The notes below the pieces were generated by a model. That model searched no databases and was not told where the DNA came from. It was given only the letters and a program-made list of their open reading frames with translations. A program made the position numbers and the translations under genes. This document shows positions 1 through 6,983 of a stretch of DNA of 35,057 nt, one piece after another (the stretch's first letter is position 1; each line of letters starts with the position of its first letter). The stretch comes from a virus. Where the stretch lies: positions 1 through 35,057 of the IMG/VR virus record IMGVR_UViG_3300042982_000006, one strand, 5' to 3'.

Positions 1-28
1 CTCCTACAATCTCAATAGCTGCTTTCAT
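1..28 (-). CDS. Start of a truncated downstream gene
   Basis: Only the first nine codons (MKAAIEIVG) lie in the window; the gene continues beyond the left edge. Its ATG overlaps the TAA of the GGQ protein as TAATG, the same coupling used throughout this operon. No function can be assigned. Confidence 0.4.
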
Positions 29-519
29 TAGCAGTATCCTCCACAACCACAGTGCGTAGGGTGTCCTTGAGGCATCGCACACTCAAGGACAGGCCGATAG
101 TTCTCTTGGCTCAGGATGAGCAGGGTAGCTTTCAGGATCACATCATCGAAGTTTACACTGTAGCCAATCACCTCGTCAACAGCATTCTTACACTCCCTCA
201 AACCAGATCCAGTCTTCTCACGCACTTCCTTGATCATAGCTACTTTGTTAGCCATAGTGCGTTGCACTGGAGGCTGTGGGATGTAGCAATCCGTTTCCAT
301 ATAGGCGGATTGATGTGTCCCTACAAGGCCGTACAGGACATTAATAGCCCTTTCCTTGTTGGCGTATTGGCTACGCTCAGAGTCACAGGACACACCAAGG
401 CCAGAGGCTATGTGGTGCACAATGACACCAGAAGTTGTCAGTCCTACATGCTGGCCTCCAGCCCCATGACCAGTTTGTGGGAGGTAGGTGGTGATTCGTA
501 GTTCATGTGGCTCAAACAT
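28..519 (-). CDS. Short GGQ release-factor-like protein with a ribosome-stalk/EF-Ts-like C-terminal motif
   Basis: A 163-residue protein. Residues 7-66 match the catalytic domain of class I release factors and ArfB-type rescue factors, with GAGGQHV at 19-25 (GGQ 21-23) and the following CDSERSQYANKERAI stretch. That domain hydrolyses peptidyl-tRNA on the ribosome. The stop-codon-reading domains of RF1/RF2 are absent. Residues 92-117 (KVAMIKEVREKTGSGLRECK...) resemble the C-terminal domain of ribosomal protein L7/L12, or the UBA-like N-terminus of EF-Ts. The C-terminus ends HCGCGGYC. The start at 519 is chosen because GGAGA lies 6-7 bases upstream; a GTG start at 588 lacks such a site. Release-factor kinship is clear; the second module and the biological role (rescue, recycling or interference with host translation) are inference. 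Confidence 0.75.
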   Translation of the reverse strand: MFEPHELRITTYLPQTGHGAGGQHVGLTTSGVIVHHIASGLGVSCDSERSQYANKERAINVLYGLVGTHQSAYMETDCYIPQPPVQRTMANKVAMIKEVREKTGSGLRECKNAVDEVIGYSVNFDDVILKATLLILSQENYRPVLECAMPQGHPTHCGCGGYC

Positions 520-646
520 TGAAAGTCTCCTTGCATCGAGTGCATTGTATAAGGATGTACTTCTGTACTGTGAAGCCTTTACGATCACCGTTGGTTATCA
601 GCTTCGTCTTCAGATCGTGTAGACCAAAGAGACATTTCCAGTTCAT
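512..646 (-). CDS. 44-residue zinc-ribbon-like phage protein
   Basis: This gene is short and easily missed. It starts in an ATGA overlap with the upstream gene and its stop overlaps the start of the GGQ gene. The protein begins MNWKCLFG and has CTRCKETF near its end. One cysteine early and a CxxC late is the layout of small single-zinc-knuckle proteins common in large phages. Function unknown. Tight coupling on both sides supports it being translated. Confidence 0.6.
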   Translation of the reverse strand: MNWKCLFGLHDLKTKLITNGDRKGFTVQKYILIQCTRCKETFNV

Positions 647-1080
647 TCCTCTTCTCCGTAGTAAAGGATATCTTCAAAAGTGTGTTCGAAGTTTTCAAGA
701 ACAGCCTCATTAAACCAGCGGCTTGCTCCGTTAGGGCAGAGTTTACCCACATAAGTAAGGGCAGTCAAGAACTTTTCGTAGTCTGCTCGCTCTCTCAGGT
801 CGTTGTCGTGCTGAGTGAAGAAACGGCTCCAGCCGTAGCCAGCCGTTTCAATCTGTAGGCCATCAGACACACGTTGCAGCACCATTACATTGATGTTCTC
901 CCACCTGCCCTTGAAACTGTAGGTGTCTACCAACACCCAAAGTTCTCGCCCAGCACCAGAGGCGATCTGGTCAAAGAGTACACGCCCCACTTGGTTACTG
1001 CCCTCACGGTTCTTGTAGAAGTCGAAGTCACTGAAGCAGTAGTGTTGCTCCATCGTGTAATGCTTACGCTTGTCTATCAT
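643..1080 (-). CDS. Hypothetical protein
   Basis: A 145-residue soluble, acidic protein that I do not recognise. Start at 1080 is chosen because AAGGAGAGG precedes it; a longer frame to 1176 would run into the HNH gene. It is rich in aromatic residues and ends in EDILYYGEEE. No signal peptide or membrane helix. It sits between the HNH gene and the small zinc protein, overlapping the latter by four bases. Confidence 0.65.
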   Translation of the reverse strand: MIDKRKHYTMEQHYCFSDFDFYKNREGSNQVGRVLFDQIASGAGRELWVLVDTYSFKGRWENINVMVLQRVSDGLQIETAGYGWSRFFTQHDNDLRERADYEKFLTALTYVGKLCPNGASRWFNEAVLENFEHTFEDILYYGEEE

Positions 1081-1090
1081 TGTCCTCTCC

Positions 1091-1618
1091 TTACATATGC
1101 TTCTTGATCCAAGCGTTGAAAGCAACGGGCGAGATACCAAACTTGCTGTAGACAGCACGCTTGCTCTTACGGCCACGATTCACCTCACGCACGTAGAACT
1201 GTACCACTTCTTTCTGGAACTCTTCATCGTAACGTGGAGAAGGGATGCCCTTCATGTCCTTACGAGAGTGGATAGAGTGCAGAACGTTGTGTTGACGGGT
1301 GCACCATTCCAGATTGCCTACAGCACAGTTCATCTTGTCTTCATCTTTGTGGTTGATCATTGGCAGGTTGTCCGGGTTAGGGATGTAAGCCTTTGCAACC
1401 AAGATGTGTACACGACGAATCTGCCAGCCTTTAGCGTTGTTTGCTGGGAGAGATACGTAACGGTACTCAGGAACACCAGACAGGTATTGTGGACGTTCTT
1501 CACCAGCAGCGTTGAACACACGGCCAGTTGGGGTAACGAAGTAGCCCGGATAGTCTTCCAGTTCACGACGTTCTTCTTGGAAACCGGTCTTCAGTGCTTT
1601 GATATTCAAGTTGGTCAT
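1091..1618 (-). CDS. HNH homing endonuclease with NUMOD4-like N-terminus
   Basis: A 175-residue protein. Residues 21-34 (RELEDYPGYFVTPT) fit the NUMOD4 DNA-binding motif, and INHKDEDKMNCAVGNLEWC is the HNH core of free-standing phage homing endonucleases. The C-terminus (RAVYSKFGISPVAFNAWI) looks like a helix-turn-helix used for target recognition. Such enzymes cut a specific site in a related phage and spread their own gene by repair. Start at 1618 has AAGGAGAA upstream. It is not inside an intron and interrupts no obvious gene, so it is probably an intergenic free-standing insertion. Confidence 0.85.
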   Translation of the reverse strand: MTNLNIKALKTGFQEERRELEDYPGYFVTPTGRVFNAAGEERPQYLSGVPEYRYVSLPANNAKGWQIRRVHILVAKAYIPNPDNLPMINHKDEDKMNCAVGNLEWCTRQHNVLHSIHSRKDMKGIPSPRYDEEFQKEVVQFYVREVNRGRKSKRAVYSKFGISPVAFNAWIKKHM

Positions 1619-1637
1619 TCGTATTCTCCTTTGTAGA

Positions 1638-1964
1638 TTAGTATAGTTCGCCAGTTGTTGCACTCATCGAGAAGCACCATGCTTCAGGAGAGTCATCGAT
1701 CATAATGTCAATGTCGATCCCCTTAGAAGACATGTAGTGTCTCTTGTTTAGGCGACCAGTGTAGAAGATTTTGTATCCTTTGTCTACTAGAAATTGCAAA
1801 TCTTCTGGATATTCGTGTGCATGACGCCATGTGACAACATATACATTGAAGCCGTGTTGCTCCATGATGTACATGATTTTAAGCCACATGACAGGATCTA
1901 GACTGATGGTTTCATCAAAATCGATCCCTATGTTGTATTGTTTATCCATCATCATTCCGTACAT
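1638..1964 (-). CDS. HAD-superfamily phosphatase-like protein
   Basis: A 108-residue protein with the HAD signature DFDETIS (D15, D17), a motif II-type threonine in VVTWR (T45), basic motif III region LNKRHY and acidic motif IV IDDSPE (D90, D91). Small single-domain HAD proteins like this are usually nucleotidases or polynucleotide phosphatases; the substrate is unknown here. Start at 1964 uses GGAGG seven bases upstream; other in-frame ATGs lie at 1988 and just downstream. It overlaps the end of the preceding gene. Confidence 0.75.
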   Translation of the reverse strand: MYGMMMDKQYNIGIDFDETISLDPVMWLKIMYIMEQHGFNVYVVTWRHAHEYPEDLQFLVDKGYKIFYTGRLNKRHYMSSKGIDIDIMIDDSPEAWCFSMSATTGELY

Positions 1965-2179
1965 TCCAATCCCTCCATTAAATCCCATTCCTCTAACTCA
2001 GCACGCAAGGACGTGTTGAACGTCTTCACAGGAGAGATATAGGATCGTGCGTATGCACGGATAGTTTCATTCATTGGAGCTTCAAACCACGGCATGGGTT
2101 CTTCCATGCCGCAGATATTACACACTGCTCCTTTCCAATCACCAATAGGAGCGTGACTCTCCAGCTTTACAGTATCCAT
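1952..2179 (-). CDS. Small hypothetical protein with one CxxC
   Basis: A 75-residue protein beginning MDTVKLESHAPIGDW and containing VCNICGMEEPMPWF. It starts after CGGAGGG, within the 3' end of the DUF7448-like gene in another frame (about 40 base overlap), and its end overlaps the HAD gene. A single CxxC followed by histidine-poor sequence makes zinc binding possible but not assured. Function unknown. Confidence 0.55.
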   Translation of the reverse strand: MDTVKLESHAPIGDWKGAVCNICGMEEPMPWFEAPMNETIRAYARSYISPVKTFNTSLRAELEEWDLMEGLECTE

Positions 2180-2513
2180 GAGACACACCCTCCGAGTAGT
2201 AGCCGTTGGACTCACCCAGCCAGCGAAGCCAAGTGTAGCCACGGTTCGTGTATAGTGTGTAGAAAGTCCATGTAGAGCTTCCATAGTCGTTCTCATTACC
2301 GGACTCAGAACGTTCGTCGTAGCCTTGCCAGATTGCACCAACTAGATCGGTATCACCCTCAATGTCGTTGATGCTGACAGATTCGCAACAATCCTGATAG
2401 TGGTGCATCCAGAAGGACGAGCCATCCGCGAAGGTGATTGTCACTGTATCGCTACCTGTCTCAAGGCCCGATACGTCAGTGATGATCTTACCATAGTTTT
2501 CGTCTTCGTACAT
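2139..2513 (-). CDS. DUF7448-like phage protein
   Basis: A 124-residue protein with HHYQDCCESVSINDIEGD at residues 37-54. This pattern, as I recall it, marks the widespread phage family DUF7448, whose function is unknown. The cysteine pair and histidines may bind metal. It begins after AAGGAGAA and has its own sigma70-like promoter at 2544-2572. Glycine, serine and aromatic residues dominate the C-terminal half. Confidence 0.7.
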   Translation of the reverse strand: MYEDENYGKIITDVSGLETGSDTVTITFADGSSFWMHHYQDCCESVSINDIEGDTDLVGAIWQGYDERSESGNENDYGSSTWTFYTLYTNRGYTWLRWLGESNGYYSEGVSHGYCKAGESRSYW

Positions 2514-2543
2514 TGTATTCTCCTTTTAAATATGAAGGCGTAG

Positions 2544-2572
2544 AGACTACGCCAAATTTTCTACGCGGTCAA
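2544..2572 (-). promoter_or_regulatory. sigma70-like promoter with inverted repeat over the -10
   Basis: On the minus strand: -35 TTGACC, 17-base spacer, -10 TAGTCT. A perfect inverted repeat GGCGTAG-TCT-CTACGCC (2537-2553) covers the -10 and start region and could be an operator or a hairpin at the RNA 5' end. It drives the DUF7448-like gene. Confidence 0.55.
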
Positions 2573-2895
2573 GCGATAATTTCATCCCAAGGCACCAGTG
2601 CCATGTTGAAACTATCGTATCGGAACATCTGTTCTACTACCTGCCCAAGCTCGTTGTAGACGTAGTAGCTCACCATTTCGCCAAGGAACTCAACGTCAGG
2701 GTAGAAGTCACTCCACTTACGGGTGCGTACACCGTAAGGAACGCCTACAGGCAGTGCAAGGATCAACTGTCCCTGCTTAGAAGCCTCAGACGACAGCAGA
2801 GGAACGTCTTGCACGTAGAAGTTGATGCTCTTTGCCTTAATCACGCTATCCAAGTTGTAATCTAGTGGACTACCACCATCGTAACCATAATACAT
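2569..2895 (-). CDS. Hypothetical protein
   Basis: A 108-residue soluble protein that I do not recognise. It starts MYYGYDGGSPLDY after TAGGAGAG and ends FNMALVPWDEIIA. No membrane helix, signal peptide or known motif. It is served by its own promoter at 2941-2969, and a hairpin lies in its 5' leader. Confidence 0.65.
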   Translation of the reverse strand: MYYGYDGGSPLDYNLDSVIKAKSINFYVQDVPLLSSEASKQGQLILALPVGVPYGVRTRKWSDFYPDVEFLGEMVSYYVYNELGQVVEQMFRYDSFNMALVPWDEIIA

Positions 2896-2904
2896 GTGTC
2901 TCTC

Positions 2905-2931
2905 CTATAAGAAAGCCCACTGAGCGTGGGC
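2905..2931 (-). terminator. Hairpin plus U-tract in a 5' leader (terminator or attenuator)
   Basis: Minus-strand RNA GCCCAC-GCTCA-GTGGGC followed by TTTCTTAT. It lies just after the transcription start predicted from the promoter at 2941-2969, so it may terminate the terD transcript or attenuate the downstream gene. AGCCCACT (2914-2921) can pair instead with AGTGGGCT (2933-2940), giving a mutually exclusive fold. Confidence 0.5.
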
Positions 2932-2940
2932 TAGTGGGCT

Positions 2941-2969
2941 ATTATAACACGTTAAGCGAAGGCGCTCAA
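2941..2969 (-). promoter_or_regulatory. sigma70 promoter
   Basis: Minus strand: -35 TTGAGC, 17-base spacer, -10 TATAAT (perfect). The promoter overlaps the last codons and stop of terD and points at the 108-residue gene. Confidence 0.65.
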
Positions 2970-3530
2970 CACTTGGTTTGGATCAGCTACAGCACTCTCA
3001 CCTACTGGTTGGAAGCCCCAGCCACCGGAAGCCTGACGTTGCAGAGTACCAATGTGCAGTGCAGTACCACCAACGAAGGTAGCCAGCTTGTAATCCTGAA
3101 TCAGATTACCGTCTTGATCGAACAGCTTGAAGCTACCGTTCTTGATCATGCTGAAGTCTTGCTGGCGTTTCTCAGCTTCGTGCAAGAAGACGAAGTGTTC
3201 AACCTTGTGGATGTGTGCTGGAATCTTGGTGATATCAGTGATCAGTTCCTCATCGTCATCACCTTCGCCAGTACGGTTGTCACGTGGGTAAACAACAGCA
3301 CCGTTGTAAGCTGACATGTTGTTGAAGAACACAACGTTTGCTACGTCACCGTTGATGCTGCCCTTAGCGTCGGTCAAGAAGGCAAAGACGTCGAGGTCAA
3401 AGCCAAAGTCTTTCGAAGCTCCGTGTACTGGGTGGCAGTCCCAGTTCAGCACGCCACGCAGGCGGGTCAGGGAAGGTGCGGCTTTCGACAGGTCCAACAT
3501 CATAGTAGTTTTGCTCAAGTTAAGCTCCAT
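2952..3530 (-). CDS. TerD-family tellurium-resistance-type protein
   Basis: A 192-residue protein of normal TerD length. N-terminal MELNLSK then LSKAAPSL and LNWDCHP, the central DFDLDVFAFL, VVFFNNMSAYNGAVVYPRDNRTGEGD and the acidic DDDEEL stretch are TerD-family hallmarks; in that family these acidic residues bind calcium. Ter proteins are linked to tellurite resistance, colicin and phage exclusion and membrane-linked stress responses; the phage role is unknown. It forms a cluster with TerC, a vWA protein and TelA. Start at 3530 has AGAGGA upstream; a dedicated promoter lies at 3565-3593. Confidence 0.9.
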   Translation of the reverse strand: MELNLSKTTMMLDLSKAAPSLTRLRGVLNWDCHPVHGASKDFGFDLDVFAFLTDAKGSINGDVANVVFFNNMSAYNGAVVYPRDNRTGEGDDDEELITDITKIPAHIHKVEHFVFLHEAEKRQQDFSMIKNGSFKLFDQDGNLIQDYKLATFVGGTALHIGTLQRQASGGWGFQPVGESAVADPNQVLSAFA

Positions 3531-3564
3531 TATCAAATCCTCTTTAGTAGTTTGGTGTGGGGCC

Positions 3565-3593
3565 ATTTTGGCCCCTTTTCAAGTGAGTGTTAA
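3565..3593 (-). promoter_or_regulatory. Promoter of terD with GGCC inverted repeat
   Basis: Minus strand: -35 TTAACA (overlapping the TerC stop), 17-base spacer, -10 CAAAAT. GGGGCCA-AAA-TGGCCCC spans the -10, and the transcript should begin near GGCCCCACACC, a start shared with two other promoters. Confidence 0.5.
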
Positions 3594-4270
3594 GCAGTAG
3601 TTGGCATGTTGATGCGTTTGTTGATGAAGGCAGCAGCTACTACAATCAGACCACCAACAACCTTAGCCAGCAAGTGGTTCACTTCACCGACGTGTTGTAC
3701 GAAGAATGGATCAGAGATCAACATTTCCGCACCAACCACGCCCAGCATTGCAGCACCGATCCAGATGATGATCTTGTACTTGTCCATCAGACCGCTCAGG
3801 TATTTAGCACCGTATACGATAACTGGGATACTCAGAGCGATACCAGCGATTGCGTAGATTGTCGAGTGTTCAGTACCAGAAGCAGCACCAGCTACAGCCA
3901 TTACGTTGTCCAGCGAGAGCATGAAGTCAGCTACGATGATGGTCCATACAGCGCCCCAAATCGTGTCTTTCTGTGCAACTTCATGCGGCTCATCGTGTCC
4001 AGTCAGAAGCGAGTAGCCAATCCAGACGAGGTACAGACCAGCTACCAGCTTGAGGAACGGCACACCCAGCAAGAAGGTTGCGAAGACTAGCAGAACAGCT
4101 CGGAGAGCTACAGCGCCAGCAGTACCAAGCAGGATCGCCTTACCTCGTACACTTACAGCCAGTGTGGCACATGCCAGAGCAATCACGATTGCGTTGTCCA
4201 GACCCAAGAGCAGGTCAATCATAACAATCTTGAAGATTGCTGCGAAGTCAAGCGAAGCTAGAAATTCCAT
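3590..4270 (-). CDS. TerC-family integral membrane protein
   Basis: A 226-residue polytopic membrane protein, normal length for the short YjbE/TerC group. Two conserved acidic intramembrane motifs are present: LLLGLDNAIVIALA near residues 20-33 and ADFMLSLDNVMAVAGAA near 114-130. Seven or so hydrophobic segments are visible. TerC proteins act in the inner membrane, probably in metal (manganese/calcium) transport or handling, and pair with TerD. It follows its own strong promoter at 4303-4331 and precedes terD. Confidence 0.9.
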   Translation of the reverse strand: MEFLASLDFAAIFKIVMIDLLLGLDNAIVIALACATLAVSVRGKAILLGTAGAVALRAVLLVFATFLLGVPFLKLVAGLYLVWIGYSLLTGHDEPHEVAQKDTIWGAVWTIIVADFMLSLDNVMAVAGAASGTEHSTIYAIAGIALSIPVIVYGAKYLSGLMDKYKIIIWIGAAMLGVVGAEMLISDPFFVQHVGEVNHLLAKVVGGLIVVAAAFINKRINMPTTA

Positions 4271-4302
4271 TGTGTTCCCCTTTGTTTGTTTGGTGTGGGG
4301 CC

Positions 4303-4331
4303 ATTCTATAGTGAGTGGCCCGCAGTGTCAA
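4303..4331 (-). promoter_or_regulatory. Strong sigma70 promoter of terC
   Basis: Minus strand: perfect -35 TTGACA, 17-base spacer, -10 TAGAAT. GGGCCA and TGGCCC flank a 12-base centre that includes the -10. The initial transcript GGCCCCACACCAAAC matches the terD leader. Confidence 0.75.
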
Positions 4332-4973
4332 TCATTTAGTTGCGAAAGCTTTGAACTCTTCGTTCAGCAGCAGTTCATAAAACTTGTTCTGGTCTACAAC
4401 CTTCGGATTCGGGATGTACAACACTTCAACAGTGTCATACTTCGCAGCGATGGCATCCAGATAACGTTTGTCACAACCGTTGCCGATAGCGACGATCTGT
4501 ACGAAGGTGTTCTCCAACGAGTCCAGTTGTTTCTCAAACTCAGGCTTGTCGTTGTTCTCACCATCGGTGATCAGTGCCAGATAGGTCGGAGTAGCTTTCT
4601 TGCCGAAGCTGAAGAAGCCGCTCTTGTTACTACCCTTCAGACCTTTGATAGCGTCAGCGAACGAAGTACCACCACCGGCACGAATGCCGTGTTTGTTGAT
4701 GTAGCGACCATGATCGTCAACGGTAGCATCAGGAGTGCGTTCAAACTTCGTGTTGAAGAAGCCCATTTCCATCTTGCCATCATCGTCAAACTTCATGGCA
4801 GCAGCCAAGAACAGATCGATAGTGTCTTGTACCCAACCGCAGCGGAACTCATCGTCCATACTGCCAGATTTGTCTACGGCGATCTTAACAGCCATAGTGA
4901 TTGGTGTGAAAATCTGAGCCTTAGCCAGATTGAGTTCCAGCGATTTAGTCAGATCCAACATTGCCATACCCAT
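4332..4973 (-). CDS. von Willebrand factor A domain protein of the Ter cluster (TerF/TerY-like)
   Basis: A 213-residue single vWA domain. A complete MIDAS metal site is visible: DKSGS (D34, S36, S38), T103 in GGGTSF and D137 in ITDGEN. vWA domains of ter operons are thought to assemble metal-dependent complexes with TerC and TerD. The N-terminus MLDLTKSLELNL echoes the start of TerD. Start at 4973 follows AAGGAGG; an ATG four codons later is also possible. The stop lies beside the terC promoter, so terC can be expressed separately. Confidence 0.85.
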   Translation of the reverse strand: MGMAMLDLTKSLELNLAKAQIFTPITMAVKIAVDKSGSMDDEFRCGWVQDTIDLFLAAAMKFDDDGKMEMGFFNTKFERTPDATVDDHGRYINKHGIRAGGGTSFADAIKGLKGSNKSGFFSFGKKATPTYLALITDGENNDKPEFEKQLDSLENTFVQIVAIGNGCDKRYLDAIAAKYDTVEVLYIPNPKVVDQNKFYELLLNEEFKAFATK

Positions 4974-4988
4974 AAATCCTCCTTTGGA

Positions 4989-5243
4989 TTAAATTTTGTT
5001 AGCCCAGTCTTTGTAGACTGCAAGCCGTGTGTTGAAGTCGTAAGGCTGACTCTTGTAGTCGAGATAGCCACCGAGCGAACCAAACCCTTTCAGGTAGGCG
5101 ACAATCTCGCCTTTCGCCTCGACAAACTCTTCCGCAGTGATCAGGCCAGCCCGAGCAGCGGCCTTGAGAGAATGGCACATCAGGCCATCCTTCTCATTGT
5201 ACAGCCCAGCTTCGATTACCTTGTTGAATGTCTCTTGAACCAT
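4989..5243 (-). CDS. Small hypothetical protein of the Ter cluster
   Basis: An 84-residue, mainly helical, soluble protein starting MVQETFNKVIEAGLYNEKD after AAGGAGG. I recognise no family. It sits between TelA and the vWA gene and is transcribed with the latter from the promoter at 5272-5300, which suggests an accessory role in the same complex. Confidence 0.65.
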   Translation of the reverse strand: MVQETFNKVIEAGLYNEKDGLMCHSLKAAARAGLITAEEFVEAKGEIVAYLKGFGSLGGYLDYKSQPYDFNTRLAVYKDWANKI

Positions 5244-5267
5244 TGTAGCCTCCTTTGTTTCGATGAG

Positions 5268-6410
5268 TTAGATTCTACCGGATTGCTTTAGGGCTGTCAA
5301 CAGTGTTTTCTGGCCTTCTACAATCTGAATAGCTTCTTGCTCACGTTTAGTTTGTGCATCAGTTTCAATGCGCTTCACTTCTACAACAGTCTCGTAAACA
5401 CGCGACCGCAGGGTTTGCAGCGTCTCACTTGTGATCACCGGAGTGTTCAAAGCTTTAGCGCTTTCAATGGCAGCCATCTTAGCACTGTCACCACCTTTGA
5501 TCAAGGTCTTTGTTGCCAAATCTCGCACATCGCCTGTCAGCTTCACACTCTTCTGAGTGTCCAGAGTCTGGATGAACAGTGCAAACTCCATCTTCACGAT
5601 AGGAATAGTCTGACTGATGATATCCTTCAACGTGCTGATAGTCACGCGAGACGTATCCTGTTGCTGACGAATCTTGGGACTGTTCAGTTCAGTCATAGCT
5701 TTCAGACGCAGGAGGTTGTCCAGCTTCAGTCGGAGACGGTTCAACTTTGTCTCAGCGTCCCTTACCTGCTGTACTTGCATGGCAGCCAGAGGACTATTAA
5801 GGTCAATCTCAGGCCAGCTTTTAATCTGATCATCCACGTAGGCGATCAGACGCTCAACGTCAGTCATTTCAGCAACGATCTTCTGGTAATGGTTGAAGTT
5901 TTCGTTGTACAAAGCTTCCAAGTCTTTCACCCACTCTTGTTGTACAGTGATGTGCGAAGAGATTTTACCCTCAAGGCCATCGAATACATCTTGTGCAGAT
6001 CGCAGGCGAAGAGTCAGGGTTGCCTTCACGTCAGTGAATTTGTTTTGCAACCAACCAACAACACCGCCCTTCTGCATCTGAGCAGGGTCGAGCTTGTCAA
6101 TTTCGTTGGTGATACCAGTGAGGATAACACCAAGGTCATCAAACTTACCAACCACCATCTTATCGATGATCTTCTGAGTAGTGAAACCAATTTCTCGGGA
6201 CACAGACTCACCGATCTTGTCAATGTCAGCATCAGACACAACCAGCGAAGGCATAGCCACGCCAGATGGTTTCTGCATTACGATTGGGCTGTCTACTTGT
6301 ACAGGGATCACCTGACGTTGTACTGGGGCAGGTGCTGTCGCCACTGGGGTCGGGTCTTCCCGATAGCCAACTGGTGCGGACGAAATACCTGCTTTACCGA
6401 ATACGCTCAT
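5268..6410 (-). CDS. TelA/KlaA-like toxic-anion resistance protein
   Basis: A 380-residue protein matching the TelA family in length and pattern. A proline-rich N-terminus (residues 15-55) is followed by a long helical coiled-coil body containing LTGITNEIDKLDP, GWLQNKF and a conserved LQTLRSRVYETVVEV-type tail. TelA proteins accompany tellurite-resistance genes and colicin/phage-inhibition loci; the mechanism is unknown. Start at 6410 has ACGGAGAG upstream and lies 17 bases inside the upstream gene; an ATG at 6440 has no such site. It heads the TelA-x-vWA-TerC-TerD group. Confidence 0.88.
   Translation of the reverse strand: MSVFGKAGISSAPVGYREDPTPVATAPAPVQRQVIPVQVDSPIVMQKPSGVAMPSLVVSDADIDKIGESVSREIGFTTQKIIDKMVVGKFDDLGVILTGITNEIDKLDPAQMQKGGVVGWLQNKFTDVKATLTLRLRSAQDVFDGLEGKISSHITVQQEWVKDLEALYNENFNHYQKIVAEMTDVERLIAYVDDQIKSWPEIDLNSPLAAMQVQQVRDAETKLNRLRLKLDNLLRLKAMTELNSPKIRQQQDTSRVTISTLKDIISQTIPIVKMEFALFIQTLDTQKSVKLTGDVRDLATKTLIKGGDSAKMAAIESAKALNTPVITSETLQTLRSRVYETVVEVKRIETDAQTKREQEAIQIVEGQKTLLTALKQSGRI
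5272..5300 (-). promoter_or_regulatory. Strong sigma70 promoter inside the telA 3' end
   Basis: Minus strand: perfect -35 TTGACA, 17-base spacer, -10 TAGAAT. It lies over the last codons of telA and drives the 84-residue gene and the vWA gene. Confidence 0.72.
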
Positions 6411-6606
6411 TCTCTTCTCTCCGTTTGATTGCACGTTCAAGTGCTGATGTGAGTAATTCTACGCTTCTTGGCCATGTGCCGTCAAGCACTGCTTGGTTAT
6501 ATTCTGCATCAAGACCTTCATTGAGATAGCGATCCAAGAATTCCTCTGACACACCACAAGCTTCAAGGTGGCGTAGGTCTTTGCAGAATTGGCATTCACA
6601 CGCCAT
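6394..6606 (-). CDS. Small hypothetical protein with N-terminal Cys pair
   Basis: A 70-residue protein beginning MACECQFCKDLRHLE. It starts inside the 3' end of the upstream gene (11-base overlap, weak GGGAAG site), and its end overlaps telA by 17 bases. CECQFC could bind zinc. The rest is charged and helical. Unknown family. Confidence 0.6.
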   Translation of the reverse strand: MACECQFCKDLRHLEACGVSEEFLDRYLNEGLDAEYNQAVLDGTWPRSVELLTSALERAIKRREENERIR

Positions 6607-6982
6607 CGCTCAACTTCCCAATTTCTACAGGGTTCGAATCCACTTGGCCGTTCCACTTCAGAGTGCGACCATTCAATCCGTGGAACAGCATGTAGCCGTC
6701 TTTGGAGAATAAGTCAACACCCTCTGTTACTGGACGATCATAGCGAGTTGGTACTTCGTAGCCTTCAACATTCCAGAAGCTCCAGCGTTCGCCACAGCAA
6801 TCACAGTAGTTCCAAGCATCAGCTTTGTCAACCATCTCATTCATGATGTCTTTTGCTTGGTCAGAATCCATCGCTTGGACGAACACTACGTCAGAAACGA
6901 AGTCGTCACGTTCGAAGTAGCCACCAGAGTTGTTCTGGTCAAATTCATACCACAGTGCACCTTCAATTTTCACAGGTTGCAT
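6596..6982 (-). CDS. Phage protein of the C-x2-CCG-x-RW type (DUF7296-like)
   Basis: A 128-residue protein. The N-terminus WYEFDQNNSGGYF and the central cluster NYCDCCGERWSF match, from memory, a phage family of unknown function (DUF7296). The cysteines (CDCCG) are probably a metal site. Start follows AAGGAGGA. No membrane helix. Confidence 0.7.
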   Translation of the reverse strand: MQPVKIEGALWYEFDQNNSGGYFERDDFVSDVVFVQAMDSDQAKDIMNEMVDKADAWNYCDCCGERWSFWNVEGYEVPTRYDRPVTEGVDLFSKDGYMLFHGLNGRTLKWNGQVDSNPVEIGKLSDGV

Positions 6983-6983
6983 A

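Noticed and set aside
1091-1618. Group I intron carrying the HNH gene
   Set aside because: Flanking genes are complete with their own starts and stops; no split reading frame or intron core seen.
4303-4318. T7-promoter-like ACTCACTATAG on the minus strand
   Set aside because: It coincides with the spacer and -10 of a perfect sigma70 promoter and the upstream half of a T7 promoter is missing; no phage RNA polymerase gene is in the window.
5337-6428. Long plus-strand open frame over telA
   Set aside because: Shadow frame with Cys/His/Ser-rich composition and no start signals; TelA on the minus strand is clear.
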